Assembly (NCBI GenBank): GCA_946886805.1
Contig: CAMPJM010000151.1
Coordinates: 1-8,561 of the forward strand
DNA: 8,561 nt
Direction of reading: 5' to 3'
From: an uncultured Flammeovirgaceae bacterium
Lineage (GTDB): Bacteria; Bacteroidota; Bacteroidia; Cytophagales; Cyclobacteriaceae
Shown piece after piece: positions 1-6,124 of this stretch (the first letter of the stretch is position 1; every line of letters begins with the position of its first letter). Made by a program: the position numbers and the translations under genes. A model generated the notes under the pieces. That model was not told where the DNA came from, searched no databases, and was given only the letters and a program-made list of their open reading frames with translations.

Positions 1-12
1 AAGGGATAGTAA
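1..12. repeat. Left copy of the 12-bp terminal direct repeat (candidate attL core)
   Basis: AAGGGATAGTAA is identical to the last 12 bases of the window. On the minus strand it reads TAC TAT CCC TT, the codons for Y-Y-P and two bases of F. Bases 6-16 also form a small dyad, ATAGT-A-ACTAT, spanning the inner edge of the repeat. The role as a crossover site is inferred from position and context. Confidence 0.6.
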
Positions 13-60
13 CTATAGCAAAATTTTGAAGCGGACACTTTTTTTCTTAGTGCCCTCCTT
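1..60 (-). promoter_or_regulatory. Left-end lead-in: possible ribosome-binding site and start codon feeding the displaced Rhs tail
   Basis: On the minus strand the sequence AAGGAGG (60-54) is followed 15 nt later by a GTG (38). From that GTG the frame runs V-S-A-S-K-F-C-Y-S into Y-Y-P-F at the left repeat, in the Rhs frame. If the element sits in an rhs gene, the old tip beyond position 1 would be fused to this short element-encoded start. In a circular form the same lead-in would precede the element's own tip. The spacing is long for a Shine-Dalgarno site and Bacteroidota rely little on them, so this is tentative. Confidence 0.25.
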
Positions 61-478
61 AAAAAAAACAGGATTTGTTTTGAGCTGGATCTCCCAGTCT
101 TTTAATATCAAAGAACGTTTCGGTTGACAAGATAAATAAAATTGTCATTTTACCACGTATATTTTGAACATTTTTAGCACTTTATTTATAAACTTCCAGC
201 ACCACAAAAAGGGTCTATCATTTTTTCTTTTTGACATTCAACAATCCTTTCCTTAGATCCATCTGAAGATCCAAATCCCCTTTGTGGTTCAAGATCATTT
301 TAAGGGCAAAGAGCAGCCCTATGACCGTTAGGCTTTCAATAGCAATTAATATGATAAGCATAGACATCAACATTTAATCCAGTATAGTAAAAAACCTGCG
401 TGAGAGTTTTAGGATCTCCTTTAAAATTACTGTTCCTAAATTAGTCAGGGCATATTTAAAGCGGTAGGACACTTTTTT
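20..478. repeat. Imperfect direct repeat of the left-end sequence, copies near 24-44 and 454-478
   Basis: GGACACTTTTTT occurs at 33-44 and again at 467-478. The match extends to the left with a 4-bp gap: TTTTGAAGC directly before GGACAC in the first copy, and ATTTAAAGCGGTA before GGACAC in the second. The two copies flank about 410 bp that hold the small membrane ORF. They could be recombinase arm sites, ends of an old insertion, or the product of a local duplication. I do not recognise an insertion-sequence family here. Confidence 0.4.
218..373 (-). CDS. Possible small single-pass membrane peptide (51 aa)
   Basis: A minus-strand frame starts at ATG 373 and stops with TGA at 218-220. It encodes 51 residues: a hydrophobic N-terminal half (residues 1-24, rich in L, I, M, with a single Glu at 13), then a charged tail ending in four lysines. 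The shape, one membrane helix plus a basic tail, resembles small membrane peptides and some peptide toxins in general, but I recognise no family. ATG codons also lie at codons 3 and 5. No clear ribosome-binding site or TAnnTTTG box precedes it. It lies between the two copies of the GGACACTTTTTT repeat, close to the left end of the element. Being the only plausible gene in the first 1.2 kb, it deserves a note, but chance cannot be excluded. Confidence 0.35.
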   Translation of the reverse strand: MLMSMLIILIAIESLTVIGLLFALKMILNHKGDLDLQMDLRKGLLNVKKKK

Positions 479-777
479 AATCGCGGTGGGTGCTTAAAAT
501 TAGCTCGTTTGGAAGGATAAAAAAAGAGGGAAGATTTTTTTATGTTGTCTTTAAAAACTCCTTTTAGGGGCTAGAAGATATGTAAACGTTTTTTTGAAGG
601 GCAAGAGCTTTGATTGTGCGGGTGGTTTTTGTGCGGCTTTTGGCTTTCAAAAAAATGATCCGGGGGTTTGGGGGCGGAAGGCCTCCCAATAAAACACATG
701 CGCAAGCACCATACGCCTGTGGCCTGCGCCTTGTCTGACCGGAGGGAGTAGCGCAAAATGTGCTTTGCACGCCTAGC

Positions 778-824
778 AGTGCTTTTTGCCGGGAGCGGGC
801 AATGGCAGGCAAAAGGCACTGCCC
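778..824. repeat. Inverted repeat, 13-bp arms with one mismatch
   Basis: AGTGCTTTTTGCC (778-790) pairs with GGCAAAAGGCACT (812-824) with a single mismatch, leaving a 21-base loop. The loop contains CGGGCA, which could instead pair with TGCCCG just outside the right arm, so two alternative folds are possible. Confidence 0.5.
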
Positions 825-835
825 GAAAAGGGTGG

Positions 836-857
836 AAGGGAAAAAGCTTTTTCCCTT
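836..857. repeat. Perfect 22-bp palindrome
   Basis: Eleven bases AAGGGAAAAAG (836-846) are followed immediately by their reverse complement (847-857). As a symmetric duplex it could bind a dimeric protein. With no loop it is a poor terminator, although each strand ends in a short T-run. It lies 19 bp before the long inverted repeat at 877-974. Confidence 0.6.
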
Positions 858-876
858 TGGTCAGGGCCGGGTGCGG

Positions 877-974
877 CTATTTTACATAATATGCTTATAT
901 AACTTTGCCATAGGCATTGGCCTTTAGCGTTCCTCTGGGGCAAAGTTGTATAAGAACATGTTATGTAAAGATAG
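877..974. repeat. Long inverted repeat (arms 33-37 bp, about 28-base centre)
   Basis: The left arm (877-909) begins CTATTTTACATAATATG and ends TATAACTTTGCC. The right arm (938-974) is its near-exact reverse complement, with a few single-base indels and substitutions. The centre (910-937) contains a minor AGGC/GCCT hairpin. The arm also includes TAACTTTG, a match to the Bacteroidota -7 box TAnnTTTG. A cruciform of this size next to recombinase genes is a candidate recombinase or transfer site, or a folded transcript. I have an uncertain memory of similar AT-rich arms in other Bacteroidota genomes, which would suggest a dispersed repeat. Confidence 0.6.
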
Positions 975-1212
975 CTTTGGGTGTTTTTCCTGGCGGGATT
1001 TTTTGCCTTTGCGCTTGGCTTCAGGCTCTTGGACAGGCTTTGGTTTGAGGGCTGCTCTATGTGGCCTGACCATGTGCCTGATAGCGGGCTGGCTGCAAAA
1101 AGCATGACAGGAAAAGCACAGAAGGGTTGGCAGTAGGGGCTTTGGGTTGGATTGCTGCCCTTTATAGATGGTAATTTGCTTGATTTCTGCTAGGACATTT
1201 TTACACCTATTT

Positions 1213-2295
1213 TTATTGTTTTTTTTCTTTGTAATGGTACAGCGTACCCCTACCGGACCCCGTCATCAACAGTAGCCCTTCTTTTACCAGATACTGAAGA
1301 TCTTTTTTTAACGTATTGCGTGAGTAGGCCATTTCCTGTCCCAGGTCACCTATCCGGGCAGTTTTATTTGCTTTCATAAATTCCAGCACCTTTTGCTGCC
1401 TTTCATTCAGGGCTGTTTTTAACTTGCTATAGGTTTCATATTTCGCTTCAAGGCGTTTTGTCAGGACAATGAGGCTGTCCAAAAAATAATTGACCCACTG
1501 GCCTATCTGTTCTTTCCCATTGTACCTGTCCTTCTGCCCTTCCATCAATGCCCTGTAATATTCTTCCTTCCGCTCTTCTATCACATGTTCAAAGGATACG
1601 TACTGGATAAACTTATAACCGTATTTGAGCAAAATAAGCGTGGTCAGCAAGCGGGACAAACGGCCATTGCCATCCTGGTACGGGTGTATGGATAAAAATT
1701 CATACACAAAAACGGCCGCTGCCATTACAGGGGGCATGAGCTGGTTTTCCAGCACCTTATTTGTCCATTCCAGCAACGACTGCATTTCCGGTGCCGTAAG
1801 GTGTGGTTCAGTTGTGCGGAAGATTACCTTCTGGGAACCATTGGGATAGTTGGCCACCACCTTGTTGGACAGTTGCTTATATTGGCCTTTATGGTTTTGG
1901 TCCTTTGTACTGTACTTCATCAGTATGCCATGGAGCTGGTGGATATACCTTTCACTTAGTGTAATCTCTTCATAGTTGTCCAGGATCACCTGTAATGCTT
2001 CATAGTACCCGATTACCTCCTGTTCCTCCCTGCTATCCAGTTTATTGATCTTAACAGACTTTAATAATTTTTCTACTTCTTCATCGGTCAGTGTGGCACC
2101 TTCTATCCGGGTAGATGAACCAATGCTTTCTATAGTGGCTATCTTTCTAAGTTCTTTTAAATATCTGCTTTCTTTATGCTCTACACTGTTCCAGCTCCCT
2201 TTAAAGGTATCTATGATACTTAGCTTTTGCATGATCTTTTGATAGACCTCACTACCAAAGCTTACCTTTGTTTGTATTGATTTAGATATATCCAT
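1213..2295 (-). CDS. Fic-domain protein, probable AMP-transferase, with C-terminal winged helix
   Basis: A 360-residue protein of the Fic family, which transfers AMP (or a related nucleotide group) from a nucleotide to hydroxyl side chains of target proteins. The catalytic motif is intact: HPYQDGNGRLSR at about residues 204-215, matching HPFx(D/E)GNGRxxR with the general-base His and the Arg that binds phosphate. Near residues 61-66, S-T-R-I-E-G matches the inhibitory motif (S/T)xxxE(G/N), placed N-terminal to the Fic core as in self-inhibited class II enzymes. The last 60 residues look like a winged helix (ERQQKVLEFM...YSRNTLKKDL...LVKEGLL), suggesting DNA binding or dimer control. I chose ATG at 2295. 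A TTG seven codons upstream (2316) is open but less likely. It follows the second recombinase on the same strand after 84 bp and may share its transcript. Target and cargo role are unknown. Confidence 0.85.
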   Translation of the reverse strand: MDISKSIQTKVSFGSEVYQKIMQKLSIIDTFKGSWNSVEHKESRYLKELRKIATIESIGSSTRIEGATLTDEEVEKLLKSVKINKLDSREEQEVIGYYEALQVILDNYEEITLSERYIHQLHGILMKYSTKDQNHKGQYKQLSNKVVANYPNGSQKVIFRTTEPHLTAPEMQSLLEWTNKVLENQLMPPVMAAAVFVYEFLSIHPYQDGNGRLSRLLTTLILLKYGYKFIQYVSFEHVIEERKEEYYRALMEGQKDRYNGKEQIGQWVNYFLDSLIVLTKRLEAKYETYSKLKTALNERQQKVLEFMKANKTARIGDLGQEMAYSRNTLKKDLQYLVKEGLLLMTGSGRGTLYHYKEKKQ

Positions 2296-2379
2296 ATTGT
2301 ACCCATTTTTATCCAATAGTAAAGCTAGCTATTTATCCTCTATTTGTATAACCTGTTTCCCTACCTTTTATACAGATCT

Positions 2380-3303
2380 CTATCCCAAAGGGTGGAACTG
2401 CTGCACTTCTTCTTTCAGCCCTTCCATCTCATTGTGCAGATAACTTTCTGTACTGCTGATAAACCTATGCCCTGCAAGGTATTGGGTTTCCCGTAGGTTG
2501 TACATCTTTAGCCATTTGACGATCACCGATGCCCTTACCTGTTTGGCGTTCCTGACAACCGGGTTTATCCTTCGTACCTTTATCATGAGTTGGGTCATAA
2601 AGTTGCTGAAGTCGTAACAGTTGCCACCTTCACCAATAAACAGTTTATCTGTTGTTGTTTTCTTCTGGCTCTTTCGTTTTGGCTCCATTTGCAGTATTTG
2701 CGGCCTTACCTGCAGGATGTAATCGTACATGTCCATGACCTGGTGGGGTTCCAGTTGCATTTCCCTGCCATTGCTCTTGATCCCGCCCGGGACTTCTATT
2801 TTTCCCTCCCTTAGTTTGATGTGGCCTGTTTCCAGCTTTGCCAGTTCTGCCGTTTGCAGGCCCTGGTACACCAACAGCCCCAGTATCACCTTGTTCCTTC
2901 TGTCCCCTTCACTTTTATCTGGGTATTGGTTATAAAGCGCATGCAGTTCATGGGTTTCCAGTATGTGGTAAAGGTTTTTTCTTTTCACCCCTTTCACTGT
3001 AATGTCCGTGGCCGGGTTAATGGCGATTGTCCCTTCCCTTTCCAGGTAGTCGTAAAAGTGCCTTATGGTGAGCAAGTAATTTTCGATTGTCCGTTGACTG
3101 ATGCCTTTGTGCTGGCAATGCTTCATGAACAGCAACAGGTCATTGTAGCTGATCTGCCCTATGTCCAGGTTTTCCCTTTCAATCCACTTTAGGTACTGGT
3201 CAAAGACGGTCAGCCTGCTTTCTATGCTCTTGCTGGTGAACCGCTTGGATTTGAGGTAATCTCTAAAGCCCTCTTTCATCTTCTGATAACCGGATGGTTT
3301 CAT
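2380..3303 (-). CDS. Tyrosine recombinase/integrase with non-canonical active site
   Basis: A protein of about 307 residues with the two-domain plan of phage integrases: an N-terminal SAM-like DNA-binding domain (FRDYLKSKRF...HFYDYLEREG) and a C-terminal catalytic domain. The box that normally reads GLRxxEL reads GLQTAEL, so the first catalytic Arg is Gln (residue 150). The HxxR box reads KQVR, so its His is Lys (254), while the Arg remains (257). GH (His 279) and the nucleophilic Tyr (288, in SSTESYL) are present. The frame extends to ATG 3357. I chose ATG 3303 because it shortens the overlap with the upstream recombinase from 95 to 41 bp; ATG 3279 is also possible. I recall Bacteroidota relatives with the same changes, so this is probably a family trait rather than decay. 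It probably acts with its upstream partner. Confidence 0.85.
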   Translation of the reverse strand: MKPSGYQKMKEGFRDYLKSKRFTSKSIESRLTVFDQYLKWIERENLDIGQISYNDLLLFMKHCQHKGISQRTIENYLLTIRHFYDYLEREGTIAINPATDITVKGVKRKNLYHILETHELHALYNQYPDKSEGDRRNKVILGLLVYQGLQTAELAKLETGHIKLREGKIEVPGGIKSNGREMQLEPHQVMDMYDYILQVRPQILQMEPKRKSQKKTTTDKLFIGEGGNCYDFSNFMTQLMIKVRRINPVVRNAKQVRASVIVKWLKMYNLRETQYLAGHRFISSTESYLHNEMEGLKEEVQQFHPLG

Positions 3304-4285
3304 AGCGTGGGATATTATTAAATGTTTGTTTCCTTTCTTTCTCCACCCCGGCAACATGTGTGTAAATCTGTGTACTCTCTAAACTTCCATGCCCTAAAAA
3401 CCTGCTGATGCTTTCCAGCTTCATCCCCGCCTGTAAAAAATGTGTGGCTATGGAGTGCCGCAAAGTGTGCAGCCCGATTTCTTTTTCTTGTAGGTCCAGG
3501 TCCCCGGTCTGGTGTTGCAGGATTTTTAACCTTATGGACAAGCTCTGTCCCTGCATCCTGCGGTTGTGCTGGTAGCTGATAAAAACCGCTTCGTTCCTGC
3601 TGCCTTTCAATAATTCCGGCCTGTGGTCGTAGATGTATGCTGTCAGGTATCCCAGGTTGGTTTTGCTGATCGGCACGAACCTTTCTTTGTAGTTTTTTCC
3701 TTTCCTCACGTGCAACATGGAACGGTCAAAGTTAATGTCCCCAACATCCAGGCAAACGCCTTCATTTCTCCGCAGGCCACAACCGTAATAAATGGCCAGC
3801 ATTGCCCTGTCCCTTGCCTGTATCGCTTCCAGTACTTCCGGCGATGTGTTCGGCCTCTTCTCTGGTTGCCCGTATGTTGCTTTCAGCAGCAGGTTGATCT
3901 GGTCCACTGTCAGGTAAATGATTTTTCCCTCTGTCTCTTCGTTCCCAAGTTTTGGCCCCGGTATTTCCAGCCTTCCCACTTTTCGCAGGTATTCGGTAAA
4001 CTTCCTGATCGCTTGTATATGCTTGTTGAGGTGCCCGTTGCTTATCCCACCGCCCCGTCTTTGGTTGCCCCTTTCTTTTAGCTTGTGGTAATGGGTTTCA
4101 ATGTGCCTTGGGCTTAGTGCTTTTATATTGTGGATGCCCTGCTGTTCAAGATAGTGGAGCAGCTCCCGGGCGTGGAGCGGCAGGCTGTAAACGGTGCTTT
4201 CCGCATAGCCCTGCACGTCCAGCCATTCGGTAAAGCTCTTTTCAAGGTAGCGGAAGGATTCATTTGACAGGGCTAGCTTTTTCAC
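3263..4285 (-). CDS. Tyrosine recombinase/integrase, XerC/D-like, full catalytic set
   Basis: A 340-residue site-specific recombinase. The N-terminal SAM-like core-binding domain covers about residues 10-105 (WLDVQGYAESTV...AIRKFTEYLRKVG). The catalytic domain has all expected residues: Arg 172 in CGLRRNEGVCL, a beta-hairpin Lys near 195-200 (VRKGKNYKER), His 273 and Arg 276 in LHTLRHSIATHFL, His 299 in FLGHG, and the nucleophile Tyr 308 in STQIYTHV. It would cut and rejoin DNA through a 3'-phosphotyrosine link. The start is GTG at 4285; the in-frame sequence upstream offers no better start. Its 3' end overlaps the second recombinase gene, so the two are transcribed, and probably work, together. 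As the canonical member it is the best candidate for the enzyme acting at the 12-bp terminal repeats (inference). Confidence 0.92.
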   Translation of the reverse strand: MKKLALSNESFRYLEKSFTEWLDVQGYAESTVYSLPLHARELLHYLEQQGIHNIKALSPRHIETHYHKLKERGNQRRGGGISNGHLNKHIQAIRKFTEYLRKVGRLEIPGPKLGNEETEGKIIYLTVDQINLLLKATYGQPEKRPNTSPEVLEAIQARDRAMLAIYYGCGLRRNEGVCLDVGDINFDRSMLHVRKGKNYKERFVPISKTNLGYLTAYIYDHRPELLKGSRNEAVFISYQHNRRMQGQSLSIRLKILQHQTGDLDLQEKEIGLHTLRHSIATHFLQAGMKLESISRFLGHGSLESTQIYTHVAGVEKERKQTFNNIPRYETIRLSEDERGL

Positions 4286-4342
4286 AAACTTCGTTTGATT
4301 TATTATTGGTTTTGTACGATTTTTTTTAACCCGGTCGGTGTT

Positions 4343-4358
4343 TCCGGTTTAAACCGGA
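4343..4358. repeat. Perfect 16-bp palindrome between ATPase and recombinase genes
   Basis: TCCGGTTTAAACCGGA is its own reverse complement and lies in the 130-bp gap between the end of the ATPase gene and the GTG of the first recombinase. A further CCGGT lies just to the left (4331-4335). It could be an operator for the recombinase operon, a recombinase-binding dyad, or a weak hairpin between transcription units. There is no T-run directly after it on either strand, so a simple intrinsic terminator is unlikely. Confidence 0.55.
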
Positions 4359-4415
4359 CTTCTTTGGTTTTATGGGTTTACAGCTTCCGATCCCTGTTAT
4401 GTGGTCCATTTTTGG

Positions 4416-5960
4416 TTATGAACTTCTTTTGGGCTTCTTGAACCTCTTGATCAGCTCATCGAGTACCGTTTGTACCCGCTTGTCCCTTTCCAACTGGTCA
4501 TCGTATGTGGCCACCTCATAGGCATAACCGTTTTTCTTGTCCCCTTTGGTTTTCCGCACCAGTCCCCATTCCTGTAGGGCGATCATGTACCGCTTTTGGT
4601 TGCTGGCGTTCACCCGTAGCGCTTGCCTGGCCGATACATTGGTGAAGGTGTCTTTTCCTGCCGATTTCATCCAGGCTTTGAGCTGCTCGAAGTAATTCCT
4701 CGTTGCCCCGTTCAGGTCATCGGACTTGCGGATCAGCACATCTTTCATCAGCTTGTTGGCTTCCTCAATGTCTTCCAGCGTGGTTTCTATATATTCTTCT
4801 CCGGTTTCTCTGTCGTATTGCTTTTCCCTTTGGTACTGGTGGTAAAAGGTCACCGCTTCAATGAAGGCCAGATAGTGGGCATTGCTTCTTCTCGGTTTGA
4901 ACACTTCATCAGGGATATGCAGGCTTTCTGCAAAAGGGTTTCGTATTTGAACAGGAACCAATACCCGTTGTATATTCTGGAACTGCTCAACAAGTTTCCA
5001 CTGCTCGGGCAGGTCGATTTTACCTGCCGATAGTTTGCGCTGGAACGACATTATTTTACCGTCCTGCTCTTTGCTTTCGTCTATGTAGATCAGGAATGAC
5101 CGGTTGGCGTTGTCCTCGTAAAGGCTTTCTTTGGTGGTACAGCCTGCCACGCATACAGGCCCTTCCACGACCAGGCTCACTGTCCTTGTCTCCCCTTTGG
5201 TGTTTTTCACCACCACCGTTTTGGTGATGCGTTTTTTGCTCTTGATCTCCCTTAGCGGATAAAGTACTTCGTCCGCACCGTCCAGATCCTCGATTAAGAT
5301 CAGCTTGTTTCTAAGTTCCTGTTGACCAAAATAGTAAAAGGCATTGCCACTTAATGTGGTGATTTCGAGTTTGTCCTCTTCGGGTATCAGGGCACTTACT
5401 TTCTCCTGCAGGTGTGTCTTTCCAATGCCCGAGCTCCCCAGGCTGATCACGTGCAAGGGGTTGTCCCGTTTCCTGCTGGTAAAGATCAGGTACATCAACA
5501 GCCTATTATTTTCTTCACCGATCACGCCCGCTTTCCCTATGTCCTCCATTGTCCTGCCCATAAGATTGGGGGCTTTCAGATAGGCCTGTGCCGCTTTGAT
5601 TTCTTCCGGGGTCAAAAATTTTCTTTTGTCCTGGGCCCGGCTCTGTTTTTCGATCTCTTCCAGCCTGTACTTTTCCAGCCCGTCGGTCAGGTCTGTTAAA
5701 GCTGCCGCGGCCACACTGGTACCGATCTCCAGCCGCTCTGCTATTTTCCGGATCAGTTTTTCCACCTGGGTATCGTTGTAAAGGTCAAGGTTATGCCGGA
5801 TGCTTAAATGTTCAACCTGTACCTTTAAAGTGGCGCGCATCCTGTCCAGGCCTTCCAATCTGATACCACCAAGTACCGCTATCTCCAAAGGCGGGTGCTG
5901 GTAGGTGATGTGGTCAGGGTTTGTGGGGTCAAGCTTTGAAGTGCCGTGGTCGGTATCCAT
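4416..5960 (-). CDS. P-loop ATPase, primase/helicase-related, with C-terminal winged helix
   Basis: A 514-residue protein with a clear nucleotide-binding core: Walker A GSSGIGKTH (175-183), Walker B LILIEDLDG (220-228) and a downstream NANRSF (284-289) whose Arg 287 could be a finger residue. The region after about residue 425 (NYFEQLKAWM...ARQALRVNASNQKRYMIALQEWGLV) looks like a winged helix. From memory, closely similar sequence forms the C-terminal part of larger Bacteroidota proteins that carry a CHC2 zinc finger and primase domain in front. Here that part is missing, and an in-frame TAG just upstream of the ATG (after an A/T-run) shows that it does not continue. The likely role is helicase-like or replication support for the excised element, but a regulatory ATPase is also possible. 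It is transcribed away from the XRE gene through the shared control region. Confidence 0.75.
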   Translation of the reverse strand: MDTDHGTSKLDPTNPDHITYQHPPLEIAVLGGIRLEGLDRMRATLKVQVEHLSIRHNLDLYNDTQVEKLIRKIAERLEIGTSVAAAALTDLTDGLEKYRLEEIEKQSRAQDKRKFLTPEEIKAAQAYLKAPNLMGRTMEDIGKAGVIGEENNRLLMYLIFTSRKRDNPLHVISLGSSGIGKTHLQEKVSALIPEEDKLEITTLSGNAFYYFGQQELRNKLILIEDLDGADEVLYPLREIKSKKRITKTVVVKNTKGETRTVSLVVEGPVCVAGCTTKESLYEDNANRSFLIYIDESKEQDGKIMSFQRKLSAGKIDLPEQWKLVEQFQNIQRVLVPVQIRNPFAESLHIPDEVFKPRRSNAHYLAFIEAVTFYHQYQREKQYDRETGEEYIETTLEDIEEANKLMKDVLIRKSDDLNGATRNYFEQLKAWMKSAGKDTFTNVSARQALRVNASNQKRYMIALQEWGLVRKTKGDKKNGYAYEVATYDDQLERDKRVQTVLDELIKRFKKPKRSS

Positions 5961-5974
5961 AGTAAAAAAAAATT

Positions 5975-6095
5975 TTTGCTACATTTTTGTTATACAATGC
6001 TACAAAAAAGAAAGACATCATGCAAATTAATTGTCGTACAATAATGGTTACCTGTAGCAACCGATTGGTAATTTAGCTGCTTATTTGCTACATTT
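5975..6095. promoter_or_regulatory. Divergent control region with four GCTACA/TGTAGC hexamers (candidate XRE operators)
   Basis: The 164-bp gap between the leftward ATPase and the rightward XRE gene has GCTACA at 5978-5983, 5999-6004 and 6087-6092, and its complement TGTAGC at 6053-6058. The first and last lie in an exact 12-bp repeat, TTTGCTACATTT (5975-5986 and 6084-6095). The first two start exactly 21 bp apart, two helical turns. One hexamer overlaps the -7 box of each divergent promoter. Inferred: the XRE protein binds these sites and represses itself and the ATPase gene. Confidence 0.55.
5995..6026 (-). promoter_or_regulatory. Promoter for the ATPase gene (Bacteroidota type)
   Basis: On the minus strand TTTG (6026-6023) is followed after 20 bp by TAGCATTG (6002-5995). 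This is an exact -33 box and a 7-of-8 match to the -7 box TAnnTTTG. It predicts transcription from about 5989 and a leader of roughly 28 nt before the ATG at 5960. The candidate operator hexamer at 5999-6004 covers the -7 box. Confidence 0.5.
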
Positions 6096-6096
6096 A
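6065..6096 (+). promoter_or_regulatory. Promoter for the XRE regulator gene (Bacteroidota type)
   Basis: TTGG (6065-6068) is followed after 20 bp by TACATTTA (6089-6096), a 7-of-8 match to TAnnTTTG. Transcription would start near 6103, about 22 nt before the ATG at 6125. The hexamer at 6087-6092 overlaps the -7 box, as expected for autorepression. Confidence 0.4.
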
Positions 6097-6124
6097 TCCC
6101 ATTAAATTTCATCAAAGCATTATT

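Larger units (their letters stand above)
374..1212. other. Gene-poor, structure-rich region
   Basis: About 840 bases without a convincing gene. The first part (374-560) is AT-rich and plain apart from the second GGACACTTTTTT copy. From about 600 the base composition turns G/C-rich and inverted repeats crowd together: GCGCA/TGCGC arms around 701-730, a 13-bp inverted repeat with one mismatch (778-790 with 812-824), a perfect 22-bp palindrome (836-857) and the long inverted repeat at 877-974. Open frames of 82-110 codons cross this region, but their translations are low-complexity and follow the repeats. The organisation suggests a cis-acting region such as a recombination, transfer or replication site, or a structured RNA. 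Nothing visible decides among these. Confidence 0.5.

Noticed and set aside
564..819. Two overlapping minus-strand frames of 82 codons
   Set aside because: They overlap in different frames over the same structured G/C-rich sequence, and neither resembles a folded protein.
877..974. Integron attC or CTnDOT-type core site in the long inverted repeat
   Set aside because: No RYYYAAC/GTTRRRY pair is present, and the closest match to GTANNTTTGC differs at the first bases (ATAACTTTGC).
773..1105. Minus-strand frame of 110 codons in the left region
   Set aside because: It runs through the palindrome and the long inverted repeat, and its translation is low-complexity without domains. The DNA structure explains the sequence better than a protein does.
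1625..1849. Frames opposite the Fic, recombinase and ATPase genes (for example 1625-1849, 3623-4081, 5412-5699 on the plus strand)
   Set aside because: They lie antisense to genes with clear domains, and their translations show no independent protein character.
4326..4409. Minus-strand frame of 27 codons starting MDHITGIG between ATPase and recombinase
   Set aside because: Very short, basic, crosses the 16-bp palindrome and has no supporting start signal; chance is likely.
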